Assembly (NCBI GenBank): GCA_006384855.1
Contig: VCJN01000489.1
Coordinates: forward strand, 62,001-126,000
From: Tetraselmis striata
Taxonomy: Eukaryota > Chlorophyta > Chlorodendrophyceae > Chlorodendrales > Chlorodendraceae
Reading direction: 5' to 3'
DNA length: 64,000 nt
The stretch's first letter is position 1; each line of letters begins with the position of its first letter. Positions 41,306 to 51,563 of this stretch are shown here, piece after piece. The notes under the pieces were generated by a model. The model saw only the letters and a program-made list of their open reading frames with translations. It did not search any database and was not told the DNA's origin. Made by a program: the position numbers and the translations under genes.

Positions 41306-43236
41306 GTGCAGCCATGACGGTATGCCACACGGAAGACACTCACTGCCCATCGCGGCGCTCTGGGCATATCGCGCCCTGCCCTCCGCCCCGGCCGAAAAAG
41401 ATCGCGGCGAGGCAGTACCACGCGCTCCGACACCGCCATCTCGGTAAGTGCATGGTGCCACACCTTGCCCTCCCAGCGAGGGGCCACGACGGTAGCGGCC
41501 GCGCCGCTTTGGCGCAGCTTCTGCACCGGGTCCGGCAGAAGCGGCCAAAGGGGGTTGCAATAGTTGTTCTCGCGACGCCACTCCGCATCGGACAGGTGCA
41601 AGGAGTCCACCGCCTCGCAGCCGGGGTCCAACCACGCAGCGTAGTAGCGTGGTAGCATCGCGTTCATGGCTGATGCGAACCGATCGACGGAGTGCGCACC
41701 CCACGTTGCCTCCATCTCTGCGAACATGACGGGGTCCAGTTGCCAGTCGTCGATGTCGAGGTGTCGGCTCAGTCGATCCGCCCAGACGTTCGCGGCGGAC
41801 CGGATGTAACGGGCTCTGATGTGTACGCTGTTGTTGTCCAGCAGGTACCATAGCTTGCGTAGTTCCGCCATCATCGCCGGAGACCGGGAGGTGAGGCCAG
41901 CAAGGGCGCTGCACACCGCCTGGCTGTCCTCGTGCAGCAACACGCGGCGACCGGCGAGGTGCGGCAGGAAAGACTCCACTGCCAGCCGGACGGCCTTCAT
42001 TTCTTTCCACGTGATGTGCTGGCGCTCGTCGACTGCCCCCCAGAACCCCCGCGCCTCCAGCCTGCCATTCAGCACCGCACCCCAACCGTAGCCGGAGCTG
42101 TCGCAGTGCTTGTAGGCCGTCTCCACATGGCGGTGGATAGGGCGGCCGTTGGCCTGAGTCGGCACGGCGGTCCACCACTGCAGGTCGCGCCGCAGCTGGT
42201 GTGTCATGCGCACTTGGCCGCCCCACTTGGAGCCCACCACGTCGTGGAGCTCCCGCAAGTAGAAGCGCGCGGCCGGGATTGCCAAGAAAAGGTATTGAGC
42301 CCGCCTAGCGAGCGGCTGCAGCTCCCGCACGGGTAGCCAACGGGCGTCGCGGGCCGCGCGCTGCAGCAATTGCTTGGCTTGGCGCGCGAGCCGCTGCGGT
42401 TTGTCCACCGGGGCATAAAAATATCCAGTGGCTGTGTCGATGTCCACCCCCAGGTGCTGGCCGTACTGGACCGGCTCCCATAGCCCTTTGGCGGGGTTGC
42501 GCTGCAGGCCCAGGCTGTCCAGCAAGTCGGCGACGCACGGGCGGAGCTCCAGCGCCTCCGGATCCGACGAGGCGAACAACAAGAAATCGTCGACGTATGG
42601 TAAGATGCGCGCTCCCCTCCACCGCCCGCGGCGCAGCCAGCGGCGCGACCGCGGGACGTTGCCAGGCGCAGCGGGGATAGTCGGAGAGCGTAGGTGCTTG
42701 ACGAACGTCATCATGAACGTCGTGAAGGAGTAAGGGCTGAGCGACCAGCCCATGGGAAGGCCGCACAGCCGGTAGAGGGTCCCGCGGATGTTGACCGTGA
42801 AGTAGTCGCGGTCGGAGGGCGCGATGCCGAGGGCATAGAAGCCGTCTTGCAGGTCGAACGACAACATGTAGTCCCCTTTCGCGGTCAGGTGTCGGACGCC
42901 CATGAGTGTCTCCATCCGTAGTTGCTTGCGCGCGCAGAAGGTGTTGAGCACACGGAGGTTGATGATGAAACGCCACTGGTTGTCGCCGGGCTTCGGAACG
43001 AAGAACGCCCGGGACACCCACCATGCGCACGACGACTTCTCCCACGCGCCGGCCGCCGTAAAGCGTCTTAGTTCGGCGGTGAGGAGCTTGAGTTGGGCAG
43101 GGGTTGCGTCGTCGAACGAGACGCCTTGGTTGGACCTTGGGGGTGGCCGGTTGTAGTGGAAAGGCCATCCCGTATCCAGCTCGTCACTTGCGCGCTCGCG
43201 CCGATGTCTCCGCCTCCGCCTTACGCGGTGACGCAT
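41287..43236 (-). CDS. pol: Reverse transcriptase-RNase H polyprotein with C-terminal methyltransferase-like region
   Basis: About 649 residues from ATG 43236-43234. The frame is open further upstream but overlaps gag there, so an internal start or frameshifting from gag is likely. RT blocks: WRFIINLRVLNTFC, LSFDLQDGFYALG, LCGLPMGWSLSPYSF and catalytic YVDDFLLFAS (about 42575-42604). RNase H: KHCDSSGYGWGAVL, ITWKEMKAVRLAV, LLHEDSQAV and NVWADRLSRH, all acidic positions present. The last 150 residues contain HSVDRFASAMN, YCNPLWPLL and VVAPRW, the arrangement of the Dam-like methyltransferase region of DIRS elements, with the catalytic tetrapeptide changed to NPLW. It ends in TGA overlapping the recombinase start. 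No stop interrupts it. Confidence 0.88.
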   Translation of the reverse strand: MRHRVRRRRRHRRERASDELDTGWPFHYNRPPPRSNQGVSFDDATPAQLKLLTAELRRFTAAGAWEKSSCAWWVSRAFFVPKPGDNQWRFIINLRVLNTFCARKQLRMETLMGVRHLTAKGDYMLSFDLQDGFYALGIAPSDRDYFTVNIRGTLYRLCGLPMGWSLSPYSFTTFMMTFVKHLRSPTIPAAPGNVPRSRRWLRRGRWRGARILPYVDDFLLFASSDPEALELRPCVADLLDSLGLQRNPAKGLWEPVQYGQHLGVDIDTATGYFYAPVDKPQRLARQAKQLLQRAARDARWLPVRELQPLARRAQYLFLAIPAARFYLRELHDVVGSKWGGQVRMTHQLRRDLQWWTAVPTQANGRPIHRHVETAYKHCDSSGYGWGAVLNGRLEARGFWGAVDERQHITWKEMKAVRLAVESFLPHLAGRRVLLHEDSQAVCSALAGLTSRSPAMMAELRKLWYLLDNNSVHIRARYIRSAANVWADRLSRHLDIDDWQLDPVMFAEMEATWGAHSVDRFASAMNAMLPRYYAAWLDPGCEAVDSLHLSDAEWRRENNYCNPLWPLLPDPVQKLRQSGAAATVVAPRWEGKVWHHALTEMAVSERVVLPRRDLFRPGRRAGRDMPRAPRWAVSVFRVAYRHGCTCAADQ

Positions 43237-43282
43237 ATAGTCGGAGTCGGGGCAGCAGCTGTCGGCGCGGCGCGCCACACCG

Positions 43283-44281
43283 TCATTCACGTGTCTTGTC
43301 GCCGGTCCTGCCGCCGTTCTTGTCGCGGTTTTTGGCGTCCGCCTCGCGGCGTTTCTGCTCCCGCGCCGCCTTGTCATTTTTCTTCCGCGCCTTGTTGCTG
43401 TCGGTGTCGCGCTCCGCTGCTTGCCTCTTGAAGGTCGCTGATGCCTGTGCCTTGGTCGCAGCCGCGAGGCCGACCTTGAGGCGCTTGTCCTCGAGCGCTG
43501 CCAGGAGGCCGTCGACGACGTTGGCGGAGCGCTCATGCTCGGCGGTGTCGAAGACTCGGGAGTAGATGAGTCGCTCGGCGACTTGCTCCTCGGGGGTGAG
43601 GGCCTTCTTGGCCTTGAAGCGTCGAAGGTACGTGAGTCTGGCCTCATCCGCGTCGCCCACTGCTTCAAGCGTGCGATGCGCGGCGTCGAGTAGGTCGAGG
43701 GCGTCGACGCGGTCTTGGGTGGGGGTATCGGGCGCGCGAAGCGTAGCCAGAGCTGTCTTAGCCGCCGCGTTAGCGGCGGCGCGGTAGACGCCATAGCACA
43801 TAAGGTGGCGATACTCGTCGCGCGACGCAATCGTGTTGGCCTCAGTGAGGTAGCGGTCGGCCTCGTCGTTACGGGGCCGCCAGAGGCTCGGGCGTGTGGC
43901 GCCCGACGGGGGGGGGGGGGGGGGGGGGCAGTCTTGGTACGCCCGGGGCAAGAGGTCTTCCCATTCCCGAGGGTCGATGAACACGGCCGCGGCGTCGCGC
44001 GCGCCCCCCGTAGCAGCGGCTGTCCGGGCGTCGTGCTCCGGCTCCCTGCCACCCTCGCCGACTTCGTCGTCGTCCGAGGGAATCTCGCGCTGCTCCTTGT
44101 GCTTGTTGTTGTCATGTACGTCCAAGCGGGTCGATAAAGCGTCCACCTTCAACGCCCGCGCTTGCAGTAACGCAAGCGTTGTCGTGTCCCGTGTCGTCTC
44201 TGTCGGCTCCGCGGGCGTTTCGGCCAAACTATCGGCTGGCGTTGCCTTTGTAGGGTCTGCCGCCTTGTTGCCGCCTGCCAT
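43283..44281 (-). CDS. gag: gag-like protein of the PAT/DIRS-like element
   Basis: 332 residues, ATG 44281-44279 (MAGGNKAADPTKATP) to TGA 43285-43283. The start lies within the A1 repeat, and the A2 repeat carries the same start followed by a few codons, supporting it. The N-terminus is Thr/Ala/Glu-rich and acidic, a G21 run on the plus strand encodes Pro residues near 120, the centre is Ala-rich helical (YRHLMCYGVYRAAANAAAKT), and the C-terminus is a Lys/Arg/Asp-rich coil (RKKNDKAAREQKRREADAK) suitable for nucleic-acid binding. No CCHC knuckle, as is usual for DIRS-order gag proteins. Confidence 0.75.
   Translation of the reverse strand: MAGGNKAADPTKATPADSLAETPAEPTETTRDTTTLALLQARALKVDALSTRLDVHDNNKHKEQREIPSDDDEVGEGGREPEHDARTAAATGGARDAAAVFIDPREWEDLLPRAYQDCPPPPPPPSGATRPSLWRPRNDEADRYLTEANTIASRDEYRHLMCYGVYRAAANAAAKTALATLRAPDTPTQDRVDALDLLDAAHRTLEAVGDADEARLTYLRRFKAKKALTPEEQVAERLIYSRVFDTAEHERSANVVDGLLAALEDKRLKVGLAAATKAQASATFKRQAAERDTDSNKARKKNDKAAREQKRREADAKNRDKNGGRTGDKTRE
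43908..43928 (+). repeat. Homopolymer G21
   Basis: Within the gag-like frame, where it encodes Pro on the minus strand. Confidence 0.9.
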
Positions 44282-44533
44282 CGTAGCGTGCGCAAGTGTC
44301 GTGGTGGGAGACTAGTCGTCGAGACCGTCCACTCGTAGAGACATTCACACCTCGCACACCTATGAGAGGTGCGACGCCGTTGCGCTAGCTGGTAAGCTGG
44401 CGCAAATGCAGAAGGTGGACTCCCTCGTGGTGCGGGTGCGTCATGTAGCAGGGCTGTCGCATGCTATCTCTAGCGCCGCTGGACATCCGGATGTCCAAGC
44501 GGTACGCGTACTGCGAGTACAAGTACTGGTAGC
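44259..44533 (-). repeat. A1 copy of the direct repeat
   Basis: About 275 bp matching 39678-39953. It includes the gag start codon and stops at GTAGC exactly where the gypsy LTR begins. Confidence 0.9.
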
Positions 44534-44753
44534 TGTGAGGAAAGGTGCGCGTGGTGGAGAAGGTGAGTGCTATTCCACTGAGTGATGGTGTATGATGATC
44601 TGACTACATGCCGACACGCGCCGTGTCTGATAGATCAGGCGACGCGATGTGGCCGACATGGCGCGGCGCAGCCCGTCATGTGACGGGCGCTCTCTACGCG
44701 CCTATTTAGCTATGGTGATTAGGAATAGTGAGGGTATATGATATATCCTCACA
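44534..44753 (-). repeat. LTR of the array-founding gypsy element (unit 1 copy)
   Basis: On the minus strand it runs from TGTGAGGATATAT at 44753 to CTTTCCTCACA at 44534, with matching inverted ends TGTGAGGA / TCCTCACA. Unit 1 and unit 2 copies differ at only a few bases. In units 4-12 the end reads TCGCA instead of TCACA. Confidence 0.85.
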
Positions 44754-44920
44754 TTCCATCCCGCTCTGATGAATCTGAGTCATCGGATTCACTGTGGAAA
44801 CCGTTGTGGGCGGCTCGCCTTGGCAGCAATGTAAGCTGGCGAGGTCGAGATATGTTTGAAACGTTCAGTCAGCGTAAAATGCTGCATGGGCGGTGAATAC
44901 CGCATCGTTTCATAGGGCAA

Positions 44921-45466
44921 TCAATCATCTCCGGTTGTCGGGAAATTGTGAAACCTTACTTTAAACAGCAAAGTTTTGCCCTTTGCATATAGTCTGGGAT
45001 ATAGTGCCAACTTATTGTCTGTGATGCCCGCAATGATGGGATCATCAGTTCTGCGTGTTTGTCTGCCAATCAAGGCATTATGAATATCCGTTTGCGCGGA
45101 TACAGTGTCCCAGGGTCTCAATTTAGAGACATGAAGTACTGGGTGGCACTCAACCTCAGGTGGTAATTGTATTTTGTAGGCCTGAGGATTCACCCGTTCG
45201 ATGACCTCATATGGTCCTACATATCGTTGTTTGAGCTTGGGACATTTTTGTCCGCGTATAGTAATATCGTCTGTTTTTATCATTATTTTGTCACCGATTT
45301 GAAATGTGATCGGCTGCTTATTGTTTTTATCATGGAAATGCCTTTGGTATTCTTTGACAATTATTATATTTTCATGCACCCGATTGTGGATATCTTGTAT
45401 TTTCAACAGAATGTCTATAGTAGTCTCTCTCACTCCAGTTTTGGGGTTTACAATATCGATTGGCAA
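44921..45466 (-). pseudogene. Gypsy integrase C-terminal module, unit 1
   Basis: About 181 residues: linker, then GDKIMIKTDDITIRG, KLKQRYVGPYEVIERVNPQ and CHPVLHVSKLRPW, the GPY/F-type DNA-binding module. A short tail (LYAKGKTLLFKVRFHNFPT) resembles the first half of a chromodomain but lacks the closing W-E part, then TGA. Equivalent frames: 46678-47223, 50194-50739, 51951-52496, 53704-54249, 55457-56002, 57210-57755 and 58967-59512; broken copies at 48436-48980 and 62511-62995. Confidence 0.85.
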
Positions 45467-45542
45467 CCGAGGATGGAAGCCATATATTGCCTTGAATGGA
45501 GTAAACTTTGTTGTTGACGATTCTGTGTTATTGTAATTGAAC

Positions 45543-45947
45543 TCAGCGAGTGATAGATAGGTAGTTCACCCAGTCCTCCTGGTTATTGTAGCAGAAAGCT
45601 CGCAGCAACCGCTCGATTATTTTGTTCAATATTTCAGTCTGGCCATCGGTCTGCGGATGATAAGCAGTACTGAGGTGTAATGTTGTACCAAGCTGTTTGA
45701 CCAGTTCTTGGAAATATGATGATGTATATTTTGTGTCCCGGTCTCCCACCATACAAGTGCTGAGACCGTGGAGTCTGTATATATTCTTGATGTACAATTG
45801 TGCAAGTTCAGGAGCCGTGATGGCTTTATGGCAGGGTACAAAGTGAGCCTGCTTTGTGGATAAATCCACAAAAGTGGCAATACAATCATAACCATCCACT
45901 AATGGTAAATTCGTGATAAAGTCAAGACTGAAATATTCCCAGGGCAC
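45543..45947 (-). pseudogene. Gypsy integrase core, unit 1
   Basis: The zinc-binding remnant (FFCWPHMHQNMKTYVRNCEV) lies upstream at about 46015-46085. The DDE core has FSLDFITNLP, VGDRDTKYTS and DGQTEILNKIIERLLRAF, so all three acidic residues are present. It ends prematurely after DWVNYLSITR because a 4-bp TATC duplication (minus strand, about 45551-45558) shifts the frame just before the expected LAEFNYNN, which is still encoded in the next frame and leads into the C-terminal module. The same lesion is present in every unit. Equivalent cores: 47300-47704, 49058-49411, 50816-51172, 52573-52929, 54326-54682, 56079-56435, 57832-58188 and 63134-63460; broken at 59659-59947 and 61380-61721. Confidence 0.88.
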
Positions 45948-46290
45948 GGTTGGTGTTGGCAGTGGCTGTAAATTAAGCCGCTGTTGGAGCCTCTGTATGC
46001 TGTTTTGTCAGCTTACAGACTTCACAGTTTCGGACATATGTTTTCATGTTTTGGTGCATGTGCGGCCAGCAAAAAAATCTGTTGATCAACTTCTGAGTTC
46101 TGAGGATACCGTTATGGCTACACCTGCCGGCGCGACATCTTTACGCTTCCACTATGGAAACTGCCAAGATTCACACAGACACTCTACACAAGCGCAATGC
46201 GTTATTGTGATTTATCATGCCGTTTTCTGTGGCGGAAAACTGACACAACGCTTGACTATAAATTTTCGCGGACGCCGTAGAAGCACCAAA

Positions 46291-48048
46291 TGTGAGGAAA
46301 GGTGCGCGTGGTGGAGAAGGTGAGTGCTATTCCACTGAGTGATGGTGCATGATGATCTGACTACATGCCGACACGCGCCGTGTCTGATAGATCAGGCGAC
46401 GCGATGTGGCCGACATGGCGCGGCGCAGCCCGTCATGTGACGGGCGCTCTCTACGCGCCTATTTAGCTATGGTGATTAGGAATAGTGAGGGTATAGGATA
46501 TATCCTCACATTCCACCCCGCTCTGATGAATCTGAGTCATCGGATTCACTGTGGAAACCGTTGTGGGCGGCTCGCCTTGGCAGCAATGTAAGCTGGCGAG
46601 GTCGAGATATGTTTGAAACGTTCAGTCAGCGTAAAATGCTGCATGGGCGGTGAATACCGCATCGTTTCATAGGGCAATCAATCATCTCCGGTTGTCGGGA
46701 AATTGTGAAACCTTACTTTAAACAGCAAAGTTTTGCCCTTTGCATATAGTCTGGGATATAGTGCCAACTTATTGTCTGTGATGCCCGCAATGATGGGATC
46801 ATCAGTTCTGCGTGTTTGTCTGCCAATCAAGGCATTATGAATATCCGTTTGCGCGGATACAGTGTCCCAGGGTCTCAATTTAGAGACATGAAGTACTGGG
46901 TGGCACTCAACCTCAGGTGGTAATTGTATTTTGTAGGCCTGAGGATTCACCCGTTCGATGACCTCATATGGTCCTACATATCGTTGTTTGAGCTTGGGAC
47001 ATTTTTGTCCGCGTATAGTAATATCGTCTGTTTTTATCATTATTTTGTCACCGATTTGAAATGTGATCGGCTGCTTATAGTTTTTATCATGGTAATGCCT
47101 TTGGTATTCTTTGACAATTATTATATTTTCATGCACCCGATTGTGGATATCTTGTATTTTCAACAGAATGTCTATAGTAGTCTCTCTCACTCCAGTTTTG
47201 GGGTTTACAATATCGATTGGCAACCGAGGATGGAAGCCGTATATTGCCTTGAATGGAGTAAACTTTGTTGTTGACGATTCTGTGTTATTGTAATTGAACT
47301 CAGCGAGTGATAGATAGGTAGTTCACCCAGTCCTCCTGGTTATTGTAGCAGAAAGCTCGCAGCAACCGCTCAATTATTTTGTTCAATATTTCAGTCTGGC
47401 CATCGGTCTGCGGATGATAAGCAGTACTGAGGTGTAATGTTGTACCAAGCTGTTTGACCAGTTCTTGGAAATATGATGATGTATATTTTGTGTCCCGGTC
47501 TCCCACCATACAAGTGCTGAGACCGTGGAGTCTGTATATATTCTTGATGTACAATTGTGCCAGTTCAGGAGCCGTGATGGCTTTTATGGCAGGGTACAAA
47601 GTGAGCCTGCTTTGTGATAAATCCACAAAAGTGGCAATACAATCATAACCATCCACTAATGGTAAATTCGTGATAAAGTCAAGACTGAAATATTCCCAGG
47701 GCACGGTTGGTGTTGGCAGTGGCTGTAAATTAAGCCGCTGCTGGAAGCCTCTGTATGCTGTTTTGTCAGCTTACAGACTTCACAGTTTCGGACATATGTT
47801 TTCATGTTTTGGTGCATGTGCGGCCAGCAAAAAAATCTGTTGATCAACTTCTGAGTTCTGAGGATACCGTTATGGCTACACCTGCCGGCGCGACATCTTT
47901 ACGCTTCCACTATGGAAACTGCCAAGATTCACAAAGACACTCTACACAGGCGCAATGCGTTATTGTGATTTATCATGCCGTTTTCTGTGGCGGAAAACTG
48001 ACACAACGCCTGACTATAAATTTTCGCGGACGCCGTAGAAGCACCAAA
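46291..48048 (-). repeat. Array unit 2
   Basis: Like unit 1 (TGTGAGG end, YVGPYEV). The integrase core has two compensating indels around the sequence after FVDLS. Confidence 0.9.
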
Positions 48049-49806
48049 TGTGAGGAAAGGTGCGCGTGGTGGAGAAGGTGAGTGCTATTCCACTGAGTGA
48101 TGGTGCATGATGATCTGACTACATGCCGACACGCGCCGTGTCTGATAGATCAGGCGACGCGATGTGGCCGACATGGCGCGGCGCAGCCCGTCATGTGACG
48201 GGCGCTCTCTACGCGCCTATTTAGCTATGGTGATTAGGAATAGTGAGGGTATAGGATATATCCTCACATTCCACCCCGCTCTGATGAATCTGAGTCATCG
48301 GATTCACTGTGGAAACCGTTGTGGGCGGCTCGCCTTGGCAGCAATGTAAGCTGGCGAGGTCGAGATATGTTTGAAACGTTCAGTCAGCGTAAAATGCTGC
48401 ATGGGCGGTGAATACCGCATCGTTTCATAGGGCAATCAATCATCTCCGGTTGTCGGGAAATTGTGAAACCTTACTTTAAACAGCAAAGTTTTGCCCTTTG
48501 CATATAGTCTGGGATATAGTGCCAACTTATTGTCTGTGATGCCCGCAATGATGGGATCATCAGTTCTGCGTGTTTGTCTGCCAATCAAGGCATTATGAAT
48601 ATCCGTTTGCGCGGATACAGTGTCCCAGGGTCTCAATTTAGAGACATGAAGTACTGGGTGGCACTCAACCTCGGGTGGTAATTGTATTTTGTAGGCCTGA
48701 GGATTCACCCGTTCGATGACCTCATATGGTCCTACATATCGTTGTTTGAGCTTGGGACATTTTTGTCCGCGTATAGTCATATCGTTGTTGTTATCATTAT
48801 TTTGTCACCGATTTGAAATGTGATCGGCTGCTTATTGTTTTTATCATGGTAATGCCTTTGGTATTCTTTGACAATTATTATACTTTCATGCACCAGATTG
48901 TGGATATCTTGTATTTTCAACAGAATGTCTATAGTAGTCTCTCTCACTCCAGTTTTGGGGTTTACAATATCGATTGGCAACCGAGGATGGAAGCCAGTAT
49001 ATTGCCTTGAATGGAGTAAACTTTGTTGTTGACGATTCTGTGTTATTGTAATTGAACTCAGCGAGTGATAGATAGGTAGTTCACCCAGTCCTCCTGGTTA
49101 TTGTAGCAGAAAGCTCGCAGCAACCGCTCAATTATTTTGTTCAATATTTCAGTCTGGCCATCGGTCTGCGGATGATAAGCAGTACTGAGGTGTAATGTTG
49201 TACCAAGCTGTTTGACCAGTTTTTGGAAATATGATGATGTATATTTTGTGTCCCGGTCTCCCACCATACAAGTGCTGAGACCGTGGAGTCTGTATATATT
49301 TTTGAAGTACAATTGTGCCAGTTCATGAGCCGTGATGGCTTTATGGCAGGGTACAAAGTGAGCCTGCTTTGTGAATAAATCCACAAAAAGTGGCAATACA
49401 ATCATAACCATCCACTAATGGTAAATTCGTGATAAAGTCAAGACTGAAATATTCCCATGGTACGGTTGGTGTTGGCAGTGGCTGTAAATTAAGCCGCTGC
49501 TGGAGCCTCTGTATGCTGTTTTGTCAGCTTACAGACTTCACAGTTTCGGACATATGTTTTCATGTTTTGGTGCATGTGCGGCCAGCAAAAAAATATGTTG
49601 ATCAACTTCTGAGTTCTGAGGATACCGTTATGGCTACACCTGCCGGCGCGACATCTTTACGCTTCCACTATGGAAACTGCCAAGATTCACACAGACACTC
49701 TACACAGGCGCAATGCGTCATTGTGATTGATCATGCCGTTTTCTGTGGCGGAAAACTGACACAACGCCTGACTATAAATTTTCGCGGACGCCGTAGAAGC
49801 ACCAAA
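48049..49806 (-). repeat. Array unit 3
   Basis: Transition unit: TGTGAGG end and YVGPYEV kept, but IHNLVHES-type linker as in later units. One indel breaks the C-terminal module near 48780. Confidence 0.9.
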
Positions 49807-51563
49807 TGCGAGGAAAGGTGCGCGTGGTGGAGAAGGTGAGTGCTATTCCACTGAGTGATGGTGCATGATGATCTGACTACATGCCGACACGCGCCGTGTC
49901 TGATAGATCAGGCGACGCGATGTGGCCGACATGGCGCGGCGCAGCCCGTCATGTGACGGGCGCTCTCTACGCGCCTATTTAGCTATGGTGATTAGGAATA
50001 GTGAGGGTATAGGATATATCCTCACATTCCACCCCGCTCTGATGAATCTGAGTCATCGGATTCACTGTGGAAACCGTTGTGGGCGGCTCGCCTTGGCAGT
50101 AATGTAAGCTGGCGAGGTCGAGATATGTTTGAAACGTTCAGTCAGCGTAAAATGCTGCATGGGCGGTGAATACCGCATCGTTTCATAGGGCAATCAATCA
50201 TCTCCGGTTGTCGGGAAATTGTGAAACCTTACTTTAAACAGCAAAGTTTTGCCCTTTGCATATAGTCTGGGATATAGTGCCAACTTATTGTCTGTGATGC
50301 CCGCAATGATGGGATCATCAGTTCTGCGTGTTTGTCTGCCAATCAAGGCATTATGAATATCCGTTTGCGCGGATACAGTGTCCCAGGGTCTCAATTTAGA
50401 GACATGAAGTACTGGGTGGCACTCAACCTCGGGTGGTAATTGTATTTTGTAGGCCTGAGGATTCACCCGTTCGATGACCTCATATTGTCCTACATATCGT
50501 TGTTTGAGCTTGGGACATTTTTGTCCGCGTATAGTCATATCGTTTGTTGTTATCATTATTTTGTCACCGATTTGAAATGTGATCGGCTGCTTATTGTTTT
50601 TATCATGGTAATGCCTTTGGTATTCTTTGACAATTATTATACTTTCATGCACCAGATTGTGGATATCTTGTATTTTCAACTGAATGTCTATAGTAGTCTC
50701 TCTCACTCCAGTTTTGGGGTTTACAATATCGATTGGCAACCGAGGATGGAAGCCATATATTGCCTTGAATGGAGTAAACTTTGTTGTTGACGATTCTGTG
50801 TTATTGTAATTGAACTCAGCGAGTGATAGATAGGTAGTTCACCCAGTCCTCCTGGTTATTGTAGCAGAAAGCTCGCAGCAACCGCTCAATTATTTTGTTC
50901 AATATTTCAGTCTGGCCATCGGTCTGCGGATGATAAGCAGTACTGAGGTGTAATGTTGTACCAAGCTGTTTGACCAGTTTTTGGAAATATGATGATGTAT
51001 ATTTTGTGTCCCGGTCTCCCACCATACAAGTGCTGAGACCGTGGAGTCTGTATATATTTTTGAAGTACAATTGTGCCAGTTCATGAGCCGTGATGGCTTT
51101 ATGGCAGGGTACAAAGTGAGCCTGCTTTGTGAATAAATCCACAAAAGTGGCAATACAATCATAACCATCCACTAATGGTAAATTCGTGATAAAGTCAAGA
51201 CTGAAATATTCCCATGGTACGGTTGGTGTTGGCAGTGGCTGTAAATTAAGCCGCTGCTGGAGCCTCTGTATGCTGTTTTGTCAGCTTACAGACTTCACAG
51301 TTTCGGACATATGTTTTCATGTTTTGGTGCATGTGCGGCCAGCAAAAAAATATGTTGATCAACTTCTGAGTTCTGAGGATACCGTTATGGCTACACCTGC
51401 CGGCGCGACATCTTTACGCTTCCACTATGGAAACTGCCAAGATTCACACAGACACTCTACACAGGCGCAATGCGTCATTGTGATTGATCATGCCGTTTTC
51501 TGTGGCGGAAAACTGACACAACGCCTGACTATAAATTTTCGCGGACGCCGTAGAAGCACCAAA
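49807..51563 (-). repeat. Array unit 4
   Basis: First unit with the TGCGAGG end and YVGQYEV. Shares its variants with unit 8. Confidence 0.9.

Larger units (their letters stand above)
39541..44533 (-). mobile_element. PAT/DIRS-like tyrosine-recombinase retrotransposon, nearly intact
   Basis: On the minus strand the order is repeat A1 (44259-44533), gag (44281-43283), pol with RT, RNase H and methyltransferase-like region (43236-41287), tyrosine recombinase (41305-40013), B1 (40041-40068), A2 (39678-39953) and B2 (39541-39568). The split direct-repeat arrangement A1-ORFs-B1-A2-B2 with a tyrosine recombinase and no DDE integrase or protease is that of PAT-like members of the DIRS order, known from volvocine algae. 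All three frames are open, so the copy may be recent. The right edge abuts the gypsy-derived array without spacer. Confidence 0.85.
44534..46290 (-). repeat. Array unit 1
   Basis: Borders the PAT/DIRS-like element. Carries the ancestral TGTGAGG LTR end and YVGPYEV in the C-terminal module. Confidence 0.9.

Noticed and set aside
41306-42226. N-terminal 300 residues of a longer open frame preceding the tyrosine recombinase
   Set aside because: The stretch is in a frame overlapping RT-RNase H, is Arg/Pro/Gly-rich and has no recombinase motifs. The ATG at 41305 is the better start.
43237-44115. N-terminal extension of the PAT/DIRS pol frame
   Set aside because: It overlaps the gag-like protein in another frame and reads as Arg/Thr/Ser low complexity, so it is a shadow of gag.
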